Assembly: GCA_002778195.1 (NCBI GenBank)
Contig: PCDI01000004.1
Location: 2,950,226 to 3,014,225 of the forward strand
Length of the DNA: 64,000 nt
Reading direction: 5' to 3'
From: Raffaelea ambrosiae
Taxonomy: Eukaryota > Ascomycota > Sordariomycetes > Ophiostomatales > Ophiostomataceae
Both the position numbers and the translations under genes were made by a program. The notes under the pieces are model-generated. The model saw nothing but the letters and a program-made list of their open reading frames with translations, was not told the DNA's origin and ran no database searches. This document shows positions 57,201 to 64,000 of the stretch, piece by piece (within the stretch, counting starts at the first letter, position 1; each line of letters starts with the position of its first letter).

Positions 57201-57616
57201 CCGTCGAAGCGCAGACGCAGCTGCGATCCCGCGCCCCAGGAGGCCGGCACCGCGAATGTCCGCCGGTACGAGCCCGTCGGGTTGTTCGTCGGCACGTACG
57301 GCGGGACCACGGGAATCGGAAACTGCACGTTGGTGTAGTGGGGATGTCCGTGGCCCTGCAGCTGCCAGTGGCCCGGGACGGCGATGGACGACCAGCCGTC
57401 TTGGGCGTCGGGCGCTTGGTCGGGAGCCGGGGCCTCCAGCGGCGTGGCCGCATAGTGGAAGTCCCAGGTGCCGTTCAGCAACAACGTGCGCTTGGGCAGG
57501 AAATACGAGCGCAGAGGCAGTGTGTTGCGCCGGAAGACGGCCTCGTTGACGTAGTCCTCCGTGCCGGCCACCTCTTGCGGGGCAATGCCGGGGGACGCCG
57601 TGTTTTTGATCGCCAT
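54245..57616 (-). CDS. Intracellular beta-galactosidase, GH2 (LacZ-type)
   Basis: 1,123 aa from ATG 57616-57614 (MAIKNTASPG). The frame is open further upstream, but the N-terminus from here fits the family and no signal peptide is present. Order: sugar-binding domain (NGTWDFHY; VPGHWQLQGHGHPHYTNVQF), immunoglobulin-like GH2 domain, and a TIM barrel with HGVNRHEHHPQLG. The acid/base is E482 in SLGNEAFFG and the nucleophile E554 in ILCEYGHAMGN. The beta-sandwich and the C-terminal LacZ small-chain domain follow (GPGESYPDKK; TSFGFLLEPL). It hydrolyses lactose and other beta-galactosides to galactose plus glucose or aglycone. A (GGT)n tract encodes about 11 Thr, and Asp runs occur nearby. Divergent from the permease gene, convergent with GluRS. 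Confidence 0.95.
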   Translation of the reverse strand: MAIKNTASPGIAPQEVAGTEDYVNEAVFRRNTLPLRSYFLPKRTLLLNGTWDFHYAATPLEAPAPDQAPDAQDGWSSIAVPGHWQLQGHGHPHYTNVQFPIPVVPPYVPTNNPTGSYRRTFAVPASWGAGSQLRLRFDGVDSAYHVWVNGVLVGYAQGSRNAAEYDITDYVRPPGGAPNELLVRVYQWSDATYIEDQDQWWLSGIFRDVHLLGFPASRIEDVFVRTDLDADYRHATLRASVDVHAASAGALTMTLAERPERGGTVIGRASAATPAASGRVELSLDVACPQKWTAETPYLYQVSFALSTTPGAADDDEPDDQVTQRVGFRAVELRNGLISVNGVPIHLHGVNRHEHHPQLGRAVPLDYARADLVQMKQHNINALRCSHYPPHPRLLDLADELGLWVVDEADLECHGFYDAVARPLDIPESMDYEQRKRLAFPQAAQFTSDNPAWRAAYLDRAAALVQRDKNHASVIIWSLGNEAFFGRNHVAMHDYIKAVDPGRLVHYEADAEAVAADMYSYMYPSVERLIRLAREAGGVDAATGAFAKPIILCEYGHAMGNGPGGLEDYQAAFRAHPRLQGGFIWEWANHGLWKADGDGTGAGAGYYAYGGDFGDMPNDGTFVMDGLCDSTHAPTPGLLEFKKAIQPVGLALVGGQPQDDDDPSSSTTTTTTTTTTTLAITNRYDFVDLAHLTATYRVDVLGRGGGHDDDDDDNSGRLLAAGVLELPAVPAGQTVQLALPEAATHHAPAAEEVVLTVTLAQRGASAWAGAHHEVAWSQHVLPRVHGTPAAAPTNSTSDAAGVVTVATPDPVHIVLAGPGFAFTFDRARGGLVRWVASGQTLLDSASASGGPDAAIAPAFWRPPTDNDGPVDLVYWQRFGVDALTTQVRSVAVVDADDDDDNAAAARTVRAHLFIGPPVLGWGWEATVGYTVHGSGALHVAVERLHARGPCPAYVPRIGLDLVLDTALDRVRWCGLGPGESYPDKKAAQRLGVWAVAAVRDLATPYDVPQESGNRLDTRWVALTNAAGAGLRARAAPAGDNTVDTIDTIDTIRTFSFQASRHTAAQVQRARHPPDLVEHDAVFLRLDAAVAGVGTAACGPGVREDLKVHTQDTSFGFLLEPLRL

Positions 57617-58621
57617 GGTTGTGATCACCAGAAATTGTGAGCCCCGGTGCAAGCACGAGTGGTGCTTTTCTGTCGTTGGGGGTTTGGTGAAGACGAAAAG
57701 TGTAGCATACACGAAGAAAGGGAAAAAAAAAAAAACCCAGTGCTGCGTGGGGTGGGCAGAGGCAGTTAAAAACCTTGAAAGCAGCAGGCCCTTGACAGAA
57801 CCGGGCACGAACGCCGTCGTGGCAGAATATCCGGGTCCTCGTGTAAGTGGACACGAGGGGGGGATGGCGATCGTGTGGATGGTGGAGCCACGGTGCCACA
57901 AGGACCCGAGGACGCCAACGGTGCAGCAGCTGTGCGCATACACGGGACAATGGAGCCGTCTGTTCCGCCGACAGAAAACAGGCATTGGCAAGCACCAGGA
58001 TCATATGTCCTGGCTGCCGGGCCGCGTCCGGACCGAGACCTTTCTCGTAGCAGGCCCTTCCCCCCCCTGCTGTCCTCCGCGAACAGGCAAGGGCACTCGC
58101 TTGTCTGTCCAGAGGAAATCTCAGACGGCCCTGTGATGCCCACGACCACGGCACTGTCACCCAAAGAGCGGTCGCGCGCCCCTGCAGCGGCCCAGAGCGC
58201 CGCTCGGGGAAGCCGGAGCCGAGGTGGATCCGCCGCTGTGCCCGCTGATTGGCCAATGGCATTAGCGTCTTGGCACCCGGCCCGGATAAGGCGACATGCT
58301 CATGCTCTTGCCCTTGCCGCCACACGGCGCATGCTTCGTTTCTCGGAGCTCCAGCTGGCCCTCGTTCTCTCTTCTCAGCCGACCCCTTTCCCCAGCCATG
58401 CTGGCTGGCTGGCTGCAGGGAGCTTCTTCGCCGCTCGGCCATGGCTGGCCCGTTGGGATGCATCACCCCACGCCAGCGTCGCACCACCGACCGTACGGTG
58501 CACACAGCGGTCGCCCGCCTCCACACACGTTGTCATCTGCCCTCCGCGTCCTGCCCTGCTCCCCTACCCGAGGGCGCATTGTGTACGCAAGCTCTCCAGA
58601 CACGGTTGGGAAAACAGACGT

Positions 58622-58636
58622 CCCCGCATTGCGGGG
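58622..58636. promoter_or_regulatory. Inverted CreA/Cre1-type motif
   Basis: CCCCGCATTGCGGGG: two SYGGRG carbon-catabolite-repressor consensus motifs facing each other with a 3-base spacer, about 420 bp upstream of the permease start. Glucose repression of lactose genes would be logical. The motif is short in a GC-rich region. Confidence 0.35.
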
Positions 58637-58642
58637 AGAGCT

Positions 58643-58660
58643 AAACGGCTCGAAACGGCT
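58643..58660. promoter_or_regulatory. CGG direct repeat, candidate Zn2Cys6 site
   Basis: AAACGGCTCGAAACGGCT: the octamer AAACGGCT twice with a 2-base spacer, directly beside the CreA-type palindrome. Zn2Cys6 dimers bind CGG triplets in direct or inverted arrangement, and such a regulator is encoded just downstream of the permease. The link is an inference. Confidence 0.3.
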
Positions 58661-59053
58661 AGAGCGTGCCAGTCTCTTTCGTCAACGTTCTCGTGCCCAG
58701 CCGAGAATCGTGCTGTCACCAGTTGTGTGACCGTATCCGAGTGGATGGACAGACGCAACCTCGTAGCCTAATTTCTGTCCCCGGCCCTGCGGCCCACTCG
58801 AGCATAGCGCTGGCATCTCTCTCTCTCTCGCTCTCTCGCTCTCTCCCTCACTGTTTTTAGCATAAAAGCTGGTCATCTGCCCGCTGTCTCTCGACTCCGA
58901 CAGATTGGTCTTCGTCTCCTATACCCAGCACACGAGTTGCTTCCGCATGCACTCTTTCCATCCTCCTACTGCCTAGTTTCTGCTCGCTGTTTTTATTTTT
59001 ATTTTTTTCAAGGTTGCTCTCAGCTTTGTGCAAGGCTTGGTTCACGCTTCATC

Positions 59054-60862
59054 ATGTCTCCAGCCCTGGACAAGGAAACAGGGGCGCATCATCTGGATGA
59101 ACCCCACGACGTCGGCACAGCGGTGCAGTTGGCGCACGATGCCGACGCAGAGACCAGCCGTGTCTCCCCCTGGACCTGGCACATGGTGCGCCTATACCTC
59201 TGTCTGTGTACGTCTCGTCTCTCCCCGGCCTCCACACGCAAACTTCTCGGTTTCTTTGCTGACCTGGTGACCCCAGCTTGCGCCTATCTCTGTGGCACGC
59301 TCAATGGATACGATGGGAGCCTGATGGTCAGCTTGGCCGCCTCTTCTTCTCCATCTTCACCGCGGATGCATCTGGGCTGACTGGTGTGCTGTGTATACAG
59401 GGCGGACTGAACGGCATGGTCTCGTACCAGAAATACTTTCACATGTGCGTGTTGTCGTCTTCGTCTGCATGCGTCGCACGGGACGGGGGATGCTAACGGT
59501 CGCAGGGTCGTTGCCGATTCCAGCACCGGGCTGGTCTTCGCCATGTACAACATCGGATCGGTCTCGGCCGTCTTCTTCACCGGCCCGACGAACGACTACT
59601 TTGGCCGCCGGATGGGCATGTTCATCGGGGTGCTGCTGGTCATCGTCGGCACGTGCGTGCAGGCCACGTCGACGACGCACGGCCACTTCCTCGGCGGGCG
59701 GTTTCTGCTGGGCTTCGGCGTCAGCTTCTGCTGCGTCTCGGCGCCGTGCTACGTCAGCGAGATGGCCCATCCCAAATGGCGCGGCACCCTCACCGGCCTC
59801 TACAACTGCACCTGGTACATCGGCTCCATCATCGCCAGCTGGGTGGTCTACGGATGCAGCTACATCGACTCGACCACGGCGTGGCGGATCCCCATCTGGT
59901 GCCAGATGATCACGTCGGGCATCGTGGCCGTGTTCGTGTGGCTGCTGCCTGAGTCGCCGCGCTGGCTGATGGCCCACGACCGCGTGGACGAAGCCGCGGC
60001 CGTGCTCGCCAAGTTCCACGGCGAGGGCAACCCGAACCACCCCGTGGTCCAGCTGCAGCTCAAGGAGATGGCCACGCAGATCCACACCGAGGCCAGCGAC
60101 AAGACGTGGTGGGACTACCACGAGCTCTGGAACACGCACAACGCGCGCCGGCGGCTCGTCTGCGTGCTCGGCATGGCCTGCTTCGGCCAGATCAGCGGCA
60201 ACTCCCTGTCGTCGTACTACCTGCCCGCCATGCTGAGCAACGCCGGCATCACCGAGGAGCACACCGTCCTGGCCCTCAACGGCATCAACCCCGTGCTGTG
60301 CTTCTTTGGCGCCATTCTGGGCGCGCGCATGACCGACGTCGTCGGCCGCCGTCCGCTGCTGATCTACAGCGTCGTCTTCTGCGCCTGCTGCTTTGCCATC
60401 ATCACCGGCACCAGCAAGCTGTCCCTCGACCAGCCCGCCAACACATCCGCCGCCAACACCACCGTGGCCTTTATCTTCATCTTCGGCATCGTCTTCTCCT
60501 TTGGCTGGACGCCGCTGCAGAGCATGTACATTGCCGAGACCCTACCCACGACCACGCGGGCCAAGGGCACGGCGGTCGGCAACTTTGCCAGCAGCGCCGC
60601 CAGCGTCGTCATCCAGTACAGCTCCGGGCCCGCGTTCCAGCACATCTCCTACTACTTCTACCTGGTCTTTGTGTTTTGGGATCTGTTCGAGGCGGCCTTC
60701 ATCTACTTCTTCTTCCCCGAGACCAAGGACCGCACCCTGGAGGAGCTGTCGGAAGTGTTCGACGCCCCCAACCCCGTCAAAAAGAGCCTCGAGAAACGCA
60801 CAGCCCAGACAGTCATGAACACGCTCAAGGTGCCCACAGAGAAGGAGATGCAGACGGTGTGA
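59054..60862 (+). CDS. Lactose permease-type sugar transporter (MFS)
   Basis: Exons 59054-59207, 59277-59326, 59401-59444 and 59506-60862 (phases 1, 0, 2; GT-AG) give 534 aa. The spliced N-terminal helix contains YLCGTLNGYDGSLMGGLNGM, a classic sugar-porter TM1 loop that only forms after splicing. Also visible: NDYFGRRMGM after TM2, PESPRWL after TM6, DVVGRRPLLIYS after TM8 and the C-terminal PETKDRTLEEL. Twelve TM segments are expected in the plasma membrane, with proton-coupled uptake of a disaccharide. Lactose or another beta-galactoside is inferred from the divergent beta-galactosidase and the LAC12-like character; other sugars are possible. Confidence 0.88.
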
Positions 60863-61484
60863 GCCGGCGCGACAAGGAATGCGGCGGACCCCTTTTGGTA
60901 GAATAGTGTTACATTCAGAAAAAAGATGACTACAGGCTTCAAATTTAGCCTAAAAAGGAAAATACGACCATCCATGTGCTAATGAAACGCTGCGCTTGCC
61001 ATGAGAAAACCGAATCCAAACGGCTGGCAGGATTTTGCTGGCAGAATTCTGCTGGCAGGACTAGAGATGTGTCTGTGCTAGGCGAACCGCGACGGAGTCG
61101 ACGCAGCGGGCAATGTGTCCGTGTTTCTGTCCGCATGGACCTCACTTCTGACTGTGCTGCTCTGTGAAGCGCAACTAGTTCGTGGTGGCTAGCTTCGAGG
61201 AGAGGTTGCGCCCCTCTTATTTCCACTTCCCCATCTTTCCTGAGACCTGGGGCGCCAGTGGCGTAGGCTCCTCACCCCACCCGTCTCCCAATAATGTATG
61301 TTTGCCGAGCAGGAGCGCCTCTCCCCAGATGCCCGATCCAGAGCTTCCTCGCCGACATCCCACCCAGCGCTCTTCCTTGCTGGCCCTGCCCTTCCCTGCT
61401 TGTCTTTGGTGGCAGTGCGTGTCAGCCTCCCTTCTCGGATGCATCGCACACACAACAGGCCTGTTTCGCCTTCCCACGCCCCCG
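60863..61484. other. Intergenic between permease and transcription factor
   Basis: About 620 bp. It holds a short direct repeat (TGCTGGCAGAATTCTGCTGG type, 61035-61057). Its 3' part is presumably the promoter of the regulator. No gene is seen. Confidence 0.5.
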
Positions 61485-64000
61485 ATGGATACCGATCGCC
61501 CGGACGAGTCCCGGAAACGCCTCCGGACAGCCCATGCTGTAAGTTTGTGCTGATACTGGCTGCCATGCGCGCTCGCCTATCCGCCCTGCCGAAATACTAA
61601 TCGCGGCTGGGTCTTGATTCTAGTGTGACATATGCCGTAGCCGCAAAATCAGGTCCGTCTGGTCTCGTGGTTTTTTTGGTTTTTTTTTGGTTTTTTTTTG
61701 CCTTCCCGCGCCATTGGATTGGGTAGCTAATATACGTATACATCTTGCCAGATGCGACGGCCTCGACCCATGCACATCATGCGCTGCCTCTAACCAGGCC
61801 TGTACATATGGATCGGAGGCCAACTCGTGCGTTCTCCTGCTCTCCTGCGTTCTCTTCGTGCCGGACACGTTTCATGTGTCTGTTTTGCTGACCTTGTGCA
61901 TGCTAACCATGATACAATCGATCCTGTCGTAGTCGCGGGAAGAGCGACCTCATCCTGGAGAGCGTCCTGCGCGTGGAGAAGTTTCTTCATGAGATGAATG
62001 CATCGATAGTCCGTGCGAATGCCTTTTGCGTGATGTCACTATATGCCCCCGTCGATGTAACGCACGCGCTGATCCCCGCAGGCGACATCCCCGCTGGTCT
62101 TGCGGTCGGCCACATGGACTCAGGACAGCGCCACGTCCCGGCCGGCCACCTCGAATCTTCGTCTCCGGGATGTCCTGCACAGTCCGGGCCAGAAAGAGGC
62201 CCTACCGCGGCCCCCGCCAACACCCATCACGGACGGGGCCCAGACCGACGGCGCCGGGATTGAAAATGCCGTCCTCGACTCCATGCACACATCCACCACC
62301 GAGTCCGTGCTACAGTGGCCGCACTTTGACACATTCCCGTCTCTGCGCGAAAACTACGTCTCCGTCTTTCACCTGGAGCAGTCTCGTGGCATGCTGAAGA
62401 TGCGCTCGTCGACCATGTATCCATAGTATGTTCTCTATTTTTTTCTCTCGTTGCTGCTCACGCTCCTGTTCCTGACCCCGACGCAGCGTCACGGCCGAAG
62501 ACATCGACGGTGTTCTAGGCGCCTTCGAGCGACATATCAATTTCTGCTATCCAACCATGTCACGACGCCAGCTGGACCGCTCGCGGGATGTCCTGACGAG
62601 GGGCCTCGCCGAAGAGGACACAGCCACCGCTGTTCTGGCGCTCTTGACCATGGCCCTCGGCTGTGCGAGCCAGACCGTGGCCGGGCTGTCCACGACATCC
62701 CCGATGCACGACGAAGAGCTGAGTTGGCGTGCCTCCCGCCGCGCCATGGGCGACATTTATCTGGACAATGTCTTGCGCAAGCTCCACGTGGTGCATATGA
62801 CTGTCAGTGCAACAGCCACGCATTGTCTGTTTCTCATCGCGTATGTTTTTTGTGTGTTCCTGTTCGGTGCTGTTGCCCCGTGTCGTGCAAGCTGACTTGT
62901 GCTCTTAGTCTGTATTTCGCCTTTCTTCGCCGGCCCTTGCAGGCTTGGGAATACATCAATGCTGCGTCGGCCAAGTGTCTGCTCCTGATGTCCTACCCGC
63001 CCGAGGACGAATCGACAGAGGACCGTGAGCGGATTCGCCGCATATTCTGGTCCTGCTACATACTGGAAAGGTTGGAAAGAACTCCGCACCCTGAAAAAAA
63101 AAAAGACCTGACCAAAAAAAAAACCGGGTTCGTTCCCAGCTGACGATCTTGGGCAACCCAGCGACTATCTGGCCGAGCTCTCGGCTTTGCCCCCGTCCGG
63201 CATCGCCCGCATCGAGTCGTCCGTTGCGTTGCCGGGCGCCTACCACACCGACACCGACCAGGCGCGCGAAGAAGAGTCGTCGCTGTATTTTCTCGCGTGC
63301 ATATCGATGCGGCGGCTGCTGAACCGCGTGCACCAGCTGCTGTATGCCTGCGGAACCGGTGCCTCTCTCGACAGCGCCCGCTTCCCCTACATTGTCGCCG
63401 AACTGAACCGCCAACTGGACGAATGGCGCGACGTGCTTCCGGCCGCCTTTGCGTTCACCGTCGACCTGGATCCCACGGCGACCGAGACCGGCGGGTTTCT
63501 GCGCCAGCGCTACCTGACCTGCCGCAGCGTGCTGTACCGTCCGTATCTGATGTGGGTGCTGAGCGGGAAGGGCGATCTGCTGGCCGCCCCCGATGACGGC
63601 CGCGGCAGCACGCGTACGCGCTTGACGGCGCCGGCACCACGGCCCGACGTGCTCGCCAACTGCAAGAACTGCATCGAGGCCTGCTTGCTGCACATTCTGA
63701 ACCTGCGCGGATTCAGCCAGACCGTCCTTGTCGACACGTGGATCTGCTCGCTGTCGTAAGTAACGTGCTTGCTTTGGCCGTGTGTGCATACGGCGAAACA
63801 AACAGAACACAAGGACACTGGCTGACAGGCAGTAGGATGGCTGCCGCCATGCTCGTGCTGCTGGCTGCTTGCCGTGTGCCGTCGTTGCGGGTACTGATTC
63901 CATCGGACGTATTGGAAGCGGGACACCATCTCACACGCATACTGGCTCAATGGCAGAACATCGCCGGAGGTCCCAGCAGTCCCAGCGTGGACCAAAGCAT
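61485..64000 (+). CDS. Zn2Cys6 fungal transcription factor (3' end outside window)
   Basis: Nine exons are inferred: 61485-61538, 61624-61652, 61752-61826, 61933-62008, 62082-62425, 62487-62840, 62909-63070, 63162-63755 and 63836 to the edge, all GT-AG and in register, more than 610 residues. The zinc cluster is split by two introns: CDICRSRKIRC then DGLDPCTSCAASNQAC, fitting Cx2Cx6Cx5Cx2Cx6C. A short coiled-coil-like linker (LILESVLRVEKFLHEM) follows. The middle homology region includes LYFAFLRRPLQAWEYINAAS, IFWSCYILE, DYLAELSALPPSGIARIESS and a continuing C-terminal domain. A nuclear DNA-binding regulator; lying next to the permease and beta-galactosidase, it may control them, which is inference. 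The exon at 63162 uses the second of two nearby CAG acceptors; the first (63139) would cause an immediate stop. Confidence 0.85.

Larger units (their letters stand above)
57617..59053. promoter_or_regulatory. Shared divergent promoter of beta-galactosidase and permease
   Basis: A 1.4-kb intergenic region between the two divergent starts. It contains GGATAAG (near 58281, GATA-factor type), an inverted GCGGGG pair, a CGG direct repeat and a CT-rich microsatellite (58818-58850) before the permease leader. The arrangement parallels lacpA-bgaD of Aspergillus nidulans and LAC12-LAC4 of Kluyveromyces lactis, where permease and beta-galactosidase share an intergenic control region. Confidence 0.6.

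Noticed and set aside
54293..57640. 1,115-codon plus-strand frame opposite the beta-galactosidase
   Set aside because: An antisense shadow produced by GC-rich third positions; the minus strand has complete GH2 catalytic motifs.

Overview
The window comes from a filamentous ascomycete (Pezizomycotina, most likely a Sordariomycete; I cannot name the species). The evidence is short GT-AG introns with CTAAC-type branch sites, GC-rich genes, a Zn2Cys6 regulator, a metacaspase, a berberine-bridge-type oxidase, and a block of retrotransposons mutated in the pattern of repeat-induced point mutation (RIP): CAA/CAG and TGG codons turned into stops, with surviving C mostly in CpG.

Left gene arm (1-19643). 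In order: the C-terminal end of a RIO1-type kinase; a truncated Tc1-type transposase N-terminus (-); a UDP-glycosyltransferase with a large charged insertion; a five-exon metacaspase without a prodomain; an FAD-linked oxidase (-) broken by an 895-base assembly gap; two small putative membrane ORFs (-); a secretory lipase; a convergent pair of paralogous small membrane proteins sharing an intron position and phase; a 74-aa hydrophilic protein (-); a 102-bp in-frame duplication; and a hypothetical gene (-) with frame problems.

Repeat island (19646-51311). A saturated, extremely AT-rich 3-kb DNA-transposon remnant (TIRs, TA target duplication) is followed by a GC-normal 0.9-kb interval. Then comes a nested stack. 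A ~2.4-kb DNA transposon (30-bp TIRs at 23569 and 51311, TA duplication) was hit independently by a 7.3-kb Ty3/gypsy chromovirus (copy A), a second 5.6-kb Ty3/gypsy element and a Ty1/copia element. The copia element was itself hit by a second, oppositely oriented copy (B) of the first chromovirus. All four LTR elements have equal-length LTR pairs and perfect 5-bp target duplications. Copies A and B both carry an antisense ORF with a conserved intron next to the 3' LTR.

Right gene arm (51594-64000). Cytosolic glutamyl-tRNA synthetase is convergent with a GH2 beta-galactosidase. The beta-galactosidase is divergent from a four-exon lactose-permease-type sugar transporter, and a Zn2Cys6 transcription factor follows and runs off the window. 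These three genes look like a beta-galactoside utilisation cluster: uptake, intracellular hydrolysis and a local regulator. The shared promoter holds an inverted CreA-type motif and a CGG direct repeat.
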